NCBI GenBank assembly: GCA_046758845.1
Contig: JBHIBA010000139.1
Span: forward strand, 1-11,334
Length of the DNA: 11,334 bases
Direction of reading: 5' to 3'
Source: JBHIBA01 sp046758845
GTDB lineage: Bacteria; UBA8248; JACPRG01; G963555815
Below are positions 1-5,532 of this stretch, piece after piece. The position numbers and the translations under genes were made by a program. Numbering within the stretch: position 1 is the stretch's first letter; every line of letters begins with the position of its first letter. The notes under the pieces are model-generated. The model had not been told where the DNA came from and searched no databases. It saw nothing but the letters and a program-made list of their open reading frames with translations.

Positions 1-1
1 A

Positions 2-55
2 GCGCAGGCACGGGCGGACGAGCCGCCCGTGGCGCCCCAGAGGCGGGGGGCGTAG
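2..55 (+). CDS. Possible 3' end of an upstream gene (partial, doubtful)
   Basis: The second reading frame is open from the window edge to a TAG at 53-55 and would give an Ala/Pro/Arg-rich C-terminus ending in PPVAPQRRGA. Nothing in it is diagnostic. Such a short open stretch occurs by chance in GC-rich DNA, so this only flags that an upstream gene may end here. The first reading frame is also open to a TAG at 88-90. A perfect 8-base inverted repeat lies inside the segment. Confidence 0.2.
   Translation, partial: AQARADEPPVAPQRRGA
10..30. repeat. Perfect 8-bp inverted repeat (GC hairpin)
   Basis: ACGGGCGG at 10-17 and its exact complement CCGCCCGT at 23-30 enclose a 5-base loop (18-22). No T-run follows on either strand, so this is not a standard intrinsic terminator. 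It may be a structure near the 3' end of an upstream transcript, or chance in GC-rich DNA. Confidence 0.35.
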
Positions 56-489
56 GACATATTCAACGAATTTCGCGCACGCGACGCTAGGAGCGGACGG
101 ATTTAAGGCGCTCGCTCGAGCGCGGGCCCGATTGGCCCCTTTTGGGCGGGTTTGGGGCATTTCCCATTCCAACGGAATTTTTCGCCCGGATATCCCGGAC
201 CAACCTCCACGCACAGGCAGGTTCCTTCCAGGGCAAGCGGGTCGAGGGCGGAGGCTTAAACCAGGCTCCATGGTGCAAGAATTCGGCTCCATTCAAGTCT
301 GAATATATCGGATGGGTAGGTGCGGCTGCTGTATGAGCCAAATGAGTGGACGCCCGGTTGAATGCCGGGTGTTTTGGATGAGCTACCCAACGTCATTGCC
401 GAGTCTGGGCGTTTCGGGGATCTTTCCGGCCTTCGGCTGTGTCCGACGGCCCCGATAGAGTCAACGCCGATCGGCCAATGGGGGTTTCG
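56..489. other. Gene-free leader upstream of the first lipoprotein
   Basis: No frame here has a start, ribosome-binding site and composition that look like a gene; the open frames on both strands are low-complexity products of GC-rich DNA. The only clear structure is the terminator-like hairpin at 350-375. No convincing -35/-10 pair was found upstream of the lipoprotein at 490; the AT-rich word TATATC near 303-308 lacks a matching -35. Confidence 0.5.
350..375 (+). terminator. Terminator-like hairpin with short T-run
   Basis: ACGCCCGG (350-357) pairs with CCGGGTGT (365-372), 8 base pairs including one G-T pair, across a 7-base loop (358-364). TTTT at 372-375 follows and overlaps the last pair. 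This fits a weak Rho-independent terminator for transcription entering from upstream. The T-run is short, so termination is an inference. Confidence 0.4.
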
Positions 490-996
490 ATGAAAAACTT
501 CCTGGGCAAGACAGTTGCTGTGTTCTTGGTCGTTTGCCTCGCCGGCGCCAGTCTTTCCGGTTGCGCCGAGATCAACAAACAATTAGGCATCAGCAATGAG
601 ACCGGCGGAATGCTCGGGGGTGGGGCGGCCGGCGGGCTCATCGGCTATGCGATTGGAACCTTAACGGGCGGAACGCTGATCTTGACGATTGGTGGAACGT
701 TGCTCGGCGCCTTTCTGGGTAGCAAGTATGGCAAGAAATTGGACCAGAAGGACAGGGTCGCCATGGCCACCGCTACCCAACAGACTCTGGAGAAAAACCC
801 TTCCGGGAAGGCGGCGAGTTGGAGCAACCCGGATACGGGACATAAGGGCACGGTTGTCGCGAAATCCGCCTTCAAGAACGACAATGGACAGCACTGCCGG
901 CAATTCATGCAGACCATAACCGTCGATGGAAAGACGGAGAAGGTCAAAGGCACGGCTTGCAGGCAAGCCGACGGCAACTGGAGGATCGTGAGTTAG
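490..996 (+). CDS. Glycine-zipper surface lipoprotein, 17-kDa antigen / RT0821-Lpp0805 type
   Basis: A predicted outer-membrane lipoprotein of 168 residues. Residues 1-25 are a lipoprotein signal peptide: charged start, hydrophobic core, and lipobox LSGC with the acylated Cys at 25. Residues about 38-76 form a Gly-rich glycine-zipper stretch (GGGAAGGLIGYAIG and onward), as in SlyB/17-kDa antigens, which usually packs as two helices in or at the membrane. The C-terminal part (about 95-168) is polar, holds two Cys (in GQHCRQF and GTACRQ) and ends in NWRIVS, as in the 17-kDa surface antigen/RT0821-Lpp0805 family. The in-frame GTG at 439 and ATG at 478 would put a polar stretch before the signal peptide, so ATG 490 is chosen. 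Its Shine-Dalgarno is weak (GGGGG at 480-484). The next lipoprotein follows after 45 bases, suggesting cotranscription. The exact role is unknown; such proteins are envelope-structural or stress-related. Confidence 0.85.
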   Translation: MKNFLGKTVAVFLVVCLAGASLSGCAEINKQLGISNETGGMLGGGAAGGLIGYAIGTLTGGTLILTIGGTLLGAFLGSKYGKKLDQKDRVAMATATQQTLEKNPSGKAASWSNPDTGHKGTVVAKSAFKNDNGQHCRQFMQTITVDGKTEKVKGTACRQADGNWRIVS

Positions 997-1026
997 GCGA
1001 CGATCTGTAGAGTACAACTGAAAATG

Positions 1027-1032
1027 AGGAGG
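1027..1032 (+). promoter_or_regulatory. Shine-Dalgarno AGGAGG that decides a GTG start
   Basis: A perfect AGGAGG lies 9 bases before GTG 1042. It begins two bases into the codons that follow the upstream ATG at 1024, so it cannot serve that ATG. The paralogue at 3091 has the same ATGAGGAG string before its start, and its protein begins MKKI where this one begins MQKI. Both facts favour GTG 1042. Confidence 0.75.
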
Positions 1033-1041
1033 AAAGACCCA

Positions 1042-1464
1042 GTGCAAAAAATCACAGCCTGGTTCGTCGTTGTCGCCTTTGGCAGCGTCCTGCTGTCCTC
1101 TTGCACCAGTCCGCGAACGCAGCAGGGGGCGGCTGCCGGCGGAGCATTGGGGGCGGCGGCGGGCGCTCTGGTTGACAAACACAATCGTTGGCGCGGAGCG
1201 ATCGTCGGAGGACTCCTGGGGGCGGCCCTCGGAGGCACGGTGACCGAGATCTCTTCCCGAGCGTCGCGAGAAGCGGCTCAGACAGGCAGGCCCGTGGCCT
1301 ACCAGAGCGCAGACGGGTGGCAGAAAGTGGAAGCCGCTCCCGTTGCCTATAACGCCCAAACCAGGTGTCATAAGGTGCGCGAGAGAACCTGGCAGAGCGG
1401 CAAGCTGGTCAAAGACGAGATCAAAGAAGTCTGTGAGGGAGAAAAAACAGAGCAAACCTACTGA
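1042..1464 (+). CDS. Glycine-zipper lipoprotein (copy 1, short form)
   Basis: A predicted lipoprotein of 140 residues, starting at GTG. The signal peptide ends in lipobox LSSC with the acylated Cys at 21. Residues about 29-66 are a glycine zipper in two blocks (AAAGGALGAAAGALV and AIVGGLLGAALGGTV) joined by a charged turn (DKHNRWRG). The C-terminal domain (about 80-140) has a Cys pair (C109, C131) that could form a disulfide, around TRCHKVRERTW. The protein is roughly 86% identical by eye to the paralogue at 3091, but stops at EQTY where that one continues into a Pro/Asp-rich tail. It lies 45 bases after the 17-kDa-antigen-like lipoprotein, which shares the layout lipobox, zipper, Cys-pair domain. 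Probable location is the outer membrane; the molecular function is unknown. Confidence 0.85.
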   Translation: MQKITAWFVVVAFGSVLLSSCTSPRTQQGAAAGGALGAAAGALVDKHNRWRGAIVGGLLGAALGGTVTEISSRASREAAQTGRPVAYQSADGWQKVEAAPVAYNAQTRCHKVRERTWQSGKLVKDEIKEVCEGEKTEQTY

Positions 1465-1830
1465 CGCAAAAACAGCCGGTAGTTTTCAAGCCAAGCTTCT
1501 GAATGGCTCAGTCGAGTCCAAGAGGGAGTTCAATTTCTATCACGCGAATTCTTTCGATGGAATTTCTGATTTGGACGCATACCCGCAACTTTATCGGGCC
1601 GACACGCGACGGTATGTGACGTTCGCTTTACCCTGCCTTTTGTCTAGCCCGCTCCACCGCGACCTCGGTGGGCCTGTCTACTGTATACCCTCACGAATAA
1701 AAACTCCCAGACCATTTTCACCGAGGACAATTGTTGGGGTCGACATTTTGCTTTAACTAAAAGGCACTCTGGTCCCGAAGGGGGGTTCCGGCATCTCTCC
1801 GGTTGTTGTTCTGTGGGCGCGACAACACAA
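1465..1830. other. Gene-free interval between lipoprotein copy 1 and the His-rich exported protein
   Basis: No gene is supported here. The frame that stays open (about 1343-1756) overlaps the lipoprotein out of frame and has no signal of its own. Two things are visible: a small hairpin, CCACCG at 1654-1659 with CGGTGG at 1666-1671 and a 6-base loop, without a T-run; and GTTGT/ACAAC arms around 1804-1826 just before the promoter, which might be an operator half-site pair but are too short to trust. Confidence 0.5.
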
Positions 1831-1859
1831 TTGACGGGAGTGGAGAGTGGCAATATATT
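1831..1859 (+). promoter_or_regulatory. Sigma70-type promoter, TTGACG-17-TATATT
   Basis: The -35 box TTGACG (1831-1836, 5 of 6 consensus bases) and -10 box TATATT (1854-1859, 5 of 6) are separated by exactly 17 bases. AT-rich DNA follows. The start of transcription would be about 1866, giving a leader of about 36 bases before ATG 1902. This is the best promoter in the window, and it separates the small exported protein from the lipoprotein unit upstream. Confidence 0.75.
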
Positions 1860-1901
1860 ATTTTTGTAATTACATTGAAGCACGGAAGGGGGTAAGAGGA
1901 A

Positions 1902-2225
1902 ATGAAACGGATCGCAGCGGGTCTGCTCATAGCGAGCCTTCTGCTAGGAGGGATGGCTCTGCCGGCTCAAGCCGGTGGCTGGAAACGCCGGCACCACCCC
2001 CGTTTCCGCGGTCATGGTCATTTCCACTTTCATGAGGGCCTCCTGATTGGTATAGGCACAGGCATTCTCTTGGATGTATTGCTTGCCCCCCGCGTTTATT
2101 ATCCTCCCCCGTGCCACGACGTCTGGGTCCCTGGGCGCTGGATTGTGCGCTACCGCAGGGGCTACGGCTACAGAACCTACGATCGCATCTGGGTCGAAGG
2201 CTACTGGGAACGACGGTGTTATTGA
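1902..2225 (+). CDS. Small exported His-rich protein with WxxGxW motifs
   Basis: A protein of 107 residues, function not recognised. Residues 1-24 are a Sec signal peptide (KR start, Leu-rich core, cleavage after LPAQA). The mature start is basic and His-rich: six His in residues 31-44 (HHPRFRGHGHFHFH), which could bind metal. A hydrophobic, Gly-containing segment follows (about 47-61). The C-terminus is rich in Tyr, Arg and Trp, with two related motifs, WVPGRW and WVEGYW, reminiscent of YXWGXW/WxxGxW repeat proteins of the Gram-negative periplasm. AAGAGGA lies just before ATG 1902. It has its own strong promoter (1831-1859). No lipobox is present, so it is probably periplasmic or surface-associated. 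Confidence 0.8.
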   Translation: MKRIAAGLLIASLLLGGMALPAQAGGWKRRHHPRFRGHGHFHFHEGLLIGIGTGILLDVLLAPRVYYPPPCHDVWVPGRWIVRYRRGYGYRTYDRIWVEGYWERRCY

Positions 2226-2250
2226 CAGTCCGAGGCTCGACGACAAGATT

Positions 2251-2277
2251 TCCCCTCCTTCGGGGGGTCTGAGGGGA
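2251..2277 (+). terminator. Hairpin after the His-rich protein, possible terminator
   Basis: TCCCCTC at 2251-2257 is complementary to GAGGGGA at 2271-2277, with a 13-base G-rich loop. It starts 25 bases after the stop codon. Only a short TTT follows, so it is at most a weak terminator. Confidence 0.3.
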
Positions 2278-2585
2278 GGTTTCGGATACAGGCGGCTCTC
2301 AGCTTCCATCTCGAACATTTCCTTCCACGACCCAATGGATAGCATGCCCTCTGTGGGACTAACCCTTCCTGTCTTTACGGCACTCCTCCTTTCCATCCGA
2401 TACCGACCGCATCATCACAATCCCACCGACGCTTACCGGAAACACTTGAACCTTGGTCCTATGGTCCTTTGGCGCCATTAATCGGGTGGCACCAAACAAC
2501 CACAGAGGCTGCGCTACGCAACTTGCCTCTGCCAACCCAGTTAACATAAGCTGACATGACGCCATCCCGGGTCCGATCACCAGAT

Positions 2586-2600
2586 TTACACCGGTTGTAA
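2586..2600. promoter_or_regulatory. TTACA-N5-TGTAA dyad, possible operator
   Basis: TTACA (2586-2590) and TGTAA (2596-2600) form a perfect inverted repeat around CCGGT in an AT-rich patch. Its right half, CGGTTGTAA (2592-2600), reappears inverted as TTACAACCG at 3035-3043, about 50 bases before the lipoprotein at 3091. Two related sites could bind one regulator. No regulator gene is present and no matching promoter was found. Confidence 0.25.
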
Positions 2601-3031
2601 TAATTCAGATCCCCTCGCCTCAATCTGTTTGATTTCAAAGAGTCAATCCATTTGGCCCGAACGCGGCACGAAGTTTGCTCTTCCCAACCGACGGAAGGGA
2701 AGCTTTGTCCGGCCACATGGAAGGGCCGGCTGGAAAATGGCGACGGGACATAGTCTGCACGCCACCGTCGGCCCTCCAAGCAGACGTGAAGAACTGCTCA
2801 TTGCACAGTCTCCAGGTCAAATTGGTCAAAAGCGGATGATTGGACGAAGGTCCTTGGTGCAAGAATTTGACTACACCCATGTCTTCCCATAGGTGGGTGG
2901 GCGGTGCAGTGCGCCCGGCTTCGGTTTACGGGGCTCAAAAGGTGACGGGCAGCCAGGGGAAAGGGGAGATGTTCGTCCATCCGGCGGTGGAGACAGGGTG
3001 GGCCTCGATCAAGAGTTGAGAGGGGAAATTC

Positions 3032-3043
3032 CGGTTACAACCG
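3032..3043. promoter_or_regulatory. 12-bp palindrome upstream of lipoprotein copy 2
   Basis: CGGTT (3032-3036), AC, AACCG (3039-3043) is an inverted repeat 48 bases before ATG 3091. A TTGAGA at 3016-3021 could be a -35 box, but no good -10 lies at the right distance, so I do not call a promoter. It shares a 9-base word with the dyad at 2586-2600. Confidence 0.25.
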
Positions 3044-3090
3044 ACCAATGAGAGCACGTAGGGCAATGTCTTGATGAGGAGAAGGGCTCG

Positions 3091-3660
3091 ATGAAAAAAA
3101 TCGTGGCATGGCTCGCGGTTGTCGCCTTTGGCAGCGTCCTGGTGTCCTCTTGCACGAGCCCGAGATCGTATGAAGGGGCAGGTGCCGGCGGAGCATTAGG
3201 GGCGGCGGCGGGCGCTCTGGTTGACAAGAATAATCGTTGGCGCGGAGCGGTCGTCGGGGGACTCCTGGGAGCAGCCTTTGGAGGAACGGTGACGGAGATC
3301 TCCGCCCGAGCGGGCCGTGAAGCGGCTCACACAGGACGGCCCGTGGCCTATCACAGCGCGGACGGGTGGCAGAAAGTCGAGGCCGCCCCGGTCGCCTATA
3401 ATGCCCAAACCCGGTGTCATAAGGTGCGGGAGAGGACCTGGCGGGGCGGCAAGCTGGTCAAAGATGAAATGAAAGAAGTCTGCGAGGGGGAAAAAACTGA
3501 GCAAACCTACTACGCTCCTCCACCGGGCTACGTCGGAATCCCCCCCGGGTATGGCGGCATCCCTCCGCCTATTCATTTTGATGATGATGATGATGGTTTC
3601 TTCGATGACGATGATGGTTTTATTGATGATGACGATGATTTTTTTGATGACAACGATTGA
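3091..3660 (+). CDS. Glycine-zipper lipoprotein (copy 2, with Asp-rich tail)
   Basis: A predicted lipoprotein of 189 residues. Residues 1-140 match copy 1 (1042-1464) almost throughout: lipobox VSSC with Cys 21, glycine zipper about 29-66, and a C-terminal domain with C109 and C131. Copy 1 stops after EQTY, whereas this protein goes on with a linker of Pro, Gly and Tyr (about 141-163, GYVGIPPGYGGIPPP) and an acidic tail (164-189) of three Asp blocks separated by Gly/Phe/Ile. The tail is strongly negative and could bind Ca2+ or other cations at the cell surface, which is inference. The Shine-Dalgarno GAGGAG (3076-3081) precedes ATG by 9 bases, in the same ATGAGGAG context as copy 1. The tail is encoded by a GAT-rich tract prone to length change. 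The following RlpA gene is 145 bases away. Confidence 0.87.
   Translation: MKKIVAWLAVVAFGSVLVSSCTSPRSYEGAGAGGALGAAAGALVDKNNRWRGAVVGGLLGAAFGGTVTEISARAGREAAHTGRPVAYHSADGWQKVEAAPVAYNAQTRCHKVRERTWRGGKLVKDEMKEVCEGEKTEQTYYAPPPGYVGIPPGYGGIPPPIHFDDDDDGFFDDDDGFIDDDDDFFDDND
3580..3657 (+). repeat. GAT/GAC trinucleotide-rich tract encoding the Asp tail
   Basis: The tract opens with five perfect GAT units (3580-3594) and continues with mixed GAT/GAC blocks split by Gly, Phe and Ile codons up to the stop. In-frame gain or loss of units would change only the number of Asp residues. It is a plausible site of replication slippage and size variation between strains. Confidence 0.7.
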
Positions 3661-3675
3661 TGGAGACGCGGAGAG

Positions 3676-3699
3676 AATCCCGCCAATATTGGGATTTTG
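3676..3699 (+). terminator. Weak terminator-like hairpin after lipoprotein copy 2
   Basis: AATCCC (3676-3681) pairs with GGGATT (3691-3696) across a 9-base loop, and TT plus G follows so that the T-run is TTTT at 3695-3698. The loop itself contains the overlapping palindrome CCAATATTGG. The stem is short, so confidence is limited. Confidence 0.35.
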
Positions 3700-3805
3700 A
3701 ACAAACTGCGCAACGTTCTCTAGGGCAACCTGACTGGAATCTCCGAGGAAGGGAGTTGGCCAGTGTGACTCCTTCTTGCCCCCTCTCTGTCAGGACAGGA
3801 AATCG

Positions 3806-4264
3806 ATGAACGCGCGACTCGCACTCGCCGTCACGCTGGTTAGTCTCCTATTGTCCGGGGGGTGCGCCCTGGCGCCCGTCGGCTCTGGAACAACCGGCGC
3901 CGGCCGCTCCACGAAACCCTACACCGTCAACGGCGTCACCTACGTACCCCGCAAGTCCGCCAGGGGCTTTCGGCAGGTGGGGATTGCCTCATGGTACGGC
4001 TTCAGTTGGGCTTTGCGGAGGACGGCCAGCGGGGAAAGATACAATCCCTACAAGATGACCGCCGCCCATAAGACGCTTCCCCTGACGACGCCCGTGAGGG
4101 TCACCAACCTGGAAAACGGCAGGTCCATTGTGGTGCGCATCAACGACCGGGGACCCTTCGTCAGGGGCAGGATCATCGACCTCTCCTACAGTGCAGCGGA
4201 AAAGCTTGGATTCCGCAAAAAGGGGACCGCCCGGGTGCGCTTGGAGGCCCTTCCCCGTTCGTAA
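3806..4264 (+). CDS. rlpA: RlpA-family septal ring lytic transglycosylase, lipoprotein, no SPOR domain
   Basis: RlpA enzymes cleave peptidoglycan glycan strands lacking stem peptides, mainly at the septum, anchored to the outer membrane. This protein has 152 residues. The signal peptide ends at SGGC (Cys 20), a slightly atypical lipobox because -3 is Ser. A double-psi beta-barrel domain spans about 58-148: GIASWYG, RTASGERY, MTAAHKTLP, VRINDRGPF, GRIIDLS. Residues E77, H88 and D114 match the catalytic/active-site triad of Pseudomonas aeruginosa RlpA (E120, H131, D157) with identical spacing of 11 and 26. The C-terminal SPOR domain of longer RlpAs is absent; the protein ends shortly after the barrel. 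ATG 3806 with AGGACAGGA (3792-3800) is preferred to an upstream TTG at 3776, which would put polar residues before the signal peptide. It may be transcribed from the preceding lipoprotein region. Confidence 0.92.
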   Translation: MNARLALAVTLVSLLLSGGCALAPVGSGTTGAGRSTKPYTVNGVTYVPRKSARGFRQVGIASWYGFSWALRRTASGERYNPYKMTAAHKTLPLTTPVRVTNLENGRSIVVRINDRGPFVRGRIIDLSYSAAEKLGFRKKGTARVRLEALPRS

Positions 4265-4330
4265 GAGCGCCTCGATTCGCCTTGTTGAGGATGACACGAA
4301 ACGGGCTTCCACTGTAGACGGACCGCCTCA

Positions 4331-4347
4331 TGCGGCGATGCGCCGTA
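4331..4347. repeat. 7-bp hairpin with 3-base loop downstream of rlpA
   Basis: TGCGGCG (4331-4337) pairs with CGCCGTA (4341-4347) including one G-T pair, around ATG. On the minus strand it reads TACGGCG-CAT-CGCCGCA, and the GTAG at 4345-4348 gives it some likeness to the REP-like hairpins at 7241-7301. No T-run follows, so it is not a standard terminator. Confidence 0.3.
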
Positions 4348-4438
4348 GCCGCGATTTGAGCGAAGGGTCATCGCCCCTCGCCCCTCCCCCCCTCCTCCAT
4401 TGATAATCCCCGACTGACCCATCGTCGAATGGTAGGAA

Positions 4439-4478
4439 AAGGTCGCAGGGAATCGCCCGACCTTCTCCGATTTCCCTG
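4439..4478 (+). ncRNA. Possible H-type RNA pseudoknot / alternating hairpins
   Basis: Two stems interleave. Stem 1 is AAGGTCG (4439-4445) with CGACCTT (4458-4464), a perfect 7 base pairs. Stem 2 is CAGGGAATCG (4446-4455) with CGATTTCCCTG (4468-4478), 10 pairs with one bulged T. The 5' arm of stem 2 sits in the loop of stem 1, which is the topology of an H-type pseudoknot or of two mutually exclusive hairpins. It lies 111 bases before ATG 4589. Whether it is transcribed is unknown, since the only promoter candidate nearby (4483-4513) is downstream of it. Confidence 0.35.
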
Positions 4479-4588
4479 CCGCTTGGTTCCCTGAGAGCCG
4501 CGCGTCCTATATTGAGTAGTGTAGAGGAACGTAGGGATCTTGCGCTGGGGGCGGGCCGACCACCCCTTTCGAGCGCCGGGGGACGGAA

Positions 4589-5443
4589 ATGGCGGCCGTT
4601 GGGAGAGGCGAGGTTCGCAGGGCCGCGGTTGCGGGCGCCTTTTACCCCCTTTCGGCGGATGCCCTTGACCGGGAGAGCGAGGCCCTCCTTCCCGCGCGGA
4701 GCGACTCGGTTCGGGCCAAGGGGTTGGTCGTCCCGCACGCGGCCATTATGTACTCAGGCCGGGTGGCCGGGGAGGTGTACTCCCGCATTCAACCCCCGGA
4801 CACGGTGGTCCTCATCGGGCCGGATCACTATCTGGCGGGCGGGGGCGTCAGCTTCATGGTCCGGGGGCGATGGGAAATCCCCGGCGGAGAGGCGTGGGTG
4901 GATGAGGGGCTCGCGGAACGCGTTCTCGAGGAGCTTCGCCCCATCGACGGGAAGTTGGATGTCGTCGAAGGCGCCCGGGCTCACGAACGGGAACATTGCC
5001 TGGAAGTGCAGCTCCCCTTCCTGCTCAGGATTCGGGCGGGAAAGGGGGAGCCTCTAAAGATTCTCCCGGTCCTGATGCAGGATTACCGCCCGGCGGTCTG
5101 TCGGGCGCTCGGTCTTGCGATGGCGTCGGCCTTGGCGGACCGGAAGGATTCCTGGGCGCTGGTGGCCACCACCGACCTCAATCACGAGGAACCCCACGAA
5201 ACCGCGCTTCGCAAGGACCATGCGGCCATCGACGCCATCCTCCGGCTGGACCCGGAGGGGCTTCTGGAAGCGGTGCGGCGCGAGGACGTGCGGATGTGCG
5301 GGCACGGGCCGGTGGCGGCGGTTCTGACGGCGTGCCGGAGGCTCGGCGCCCAGCGGGCGGAGGTGGTCCGTCACATGACCTCGGGCGAGGTCACCGGCGA
5401 TTTCAGTTCTGTGGTGGGCTACGCGGGCATGTTGATTCGCTGA
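4589..5443 (+). CDS. amrB: AmmeMemoRadiSam system protein B (Memo family)
   Basis: Memo proteins share the fold of class III extradiol dioxygenases and nonhaem-iron enzymes. In prokaryotes they often occur with an AMMECR1 protein and a radical SAM enzyme; the reaction is not established. This copy has 284 residues, close to the family norm, and is complete: VAGAFYP (14-20), VVPHAAIMYSG with H50, IGPDHY with H80, EHCLEVQLPF (135-144), TTDLNH with H199, CGHGPVAAVL with C237, and VVGYAGML near the end. H50, H80, H199 and C237 correspond to H49, H81, H192 and C244 of human MEMO1, so the metal site appears intact. The usual Tyr after the third His (LSHY) is Glu here. The Shine-Dalgarno is poor (GGGGGA about 7 bases before ATG 4589). 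Neither partner gene lies within the window, so it is an orphan here. Confidence 0.93.
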   Translation: MAAVGRGEVRRAAVAGAFYPLSADALDRESEALLPARSDSVRAKGLVVPHAAIMYSGRVAGEVYSRIQPPDTVVLIGPDHYLAGGGVSFMVRGRWEIPGGEAWVDEGLAERVLEELRPIDGKLDVVEGARAHEREHCLEVQLPFLLRIRAGKGEPLKILPVLMQDYRPAVCRALGLAMASALADRKDSWALVATTDLNHEEPHETALRKDHAAIDAILRLDPEGLLEAVRREDVRMCGHGPVAAVLTACRRLGAQRAEVVRHMTSGEVTGDFSSVVGYAGMLIR

Positions 5444-5469
5444 CGGGGGCGCGGCCGGGCCTGGGTCTG

Positions 5470-5489
5470 GACGGGCGGCCGTCGGTTTT
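5470..5489 (+). terminator. Weak terminator-like hairpin after the Memo gene
   Basis: GACGG (5470-5474) pairs with CCGTC (5479-5483) around GCGG, followed by GGTTTTC (TTTT at 5486-5489). The stem is short but all GC-rich. It lies 26 bases after the Memo stop and before the promoter of the ferritin gene, which makes it plausible. Confidence 0.35.
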
Positions 5490-5532
5490 CCCTGCGGTCC
5501 GTGCTGTGACCTCGCCCTGAGAGAGTTTGTTC

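Larger units (their letters stand above)
2226..3090. other. 865-base interval with no convincing gene
   Basis: Several frames stay open for 60-106 codons on both strands, but they overlap each other, lack ribosome-binding sites and give low-complexity, Pro/Arg/Ser-rich proteins without domains. The composition is less GC-rich than the genes. Structures seen: a hairpin just after the stop of the His-rich protein (2251-2277), a TTACA-N5-TGTAA dyad (2586-2600), a CCGGCC/GGCCGG hairpin (2709-2714 with 2724-2729), a GGGCG/CGCCC hairpin (2899-2903 with 2912-2916) and a palindrome CGGTTACAACCG (3032-3043) before the next gene. It may hold decayed coding DNA or an untranslated regulatory region. Confidence 0.5.
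4265..4588. other. Structured gene-free interval before the Memo gene
   Basis: No gene is supported. In order: a 7-bp hairpin with 3-base loop (4331-4347), a C-rich tract (4374-4398) that is G-rich on the other strand, a possible pseudoknot (4439-4478), and a weak promoter candidate (TTGGTT 4483-4488 with TATATT 4508-4513, but 19 bases apart). Any of these could belong to the leader of the Memo gene at 4589. Confidence 0.45.

Noticed and set aside
661..1455. Long minus-strand open frame (264 codons) across both first lipoproteins
   Set aside because: It is antisense to two well-supported lipoproteins, gives Arg/Ser/Pro-rich sequence with no domain, and a similar antisense frame (3196-3576) exists opposite the paralogue simply because the DNA is duplicated.
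1343..1756. Plus-strand open frame continuing past lipoprotein copy 1
   Set aside because: It begins out of frame inside the lipoprotein gene, has no ribosome-binding site and encodes nothing recognisable beyond 1465.
2575..2606. Promoter at TAATAA near 2598
   Set aside because: No -35 box lies at an acceptable distance and no gene follows for almost 500 bases.
2359..2892. Overlapping open frames on both strands in the gap before lipoprotein copy 2
   Set aside because: They overlap one another, lack start signals, and have no signal peptide, domain or normal composition.
4512..5057. Plus-strand open frame (181 codons) overlapping the Memo gene
   Set aside because: It is in another frame of a clearly identified gene and is Arg/Ser/Pro-rich, as expected from a shifted GC-rich gene.
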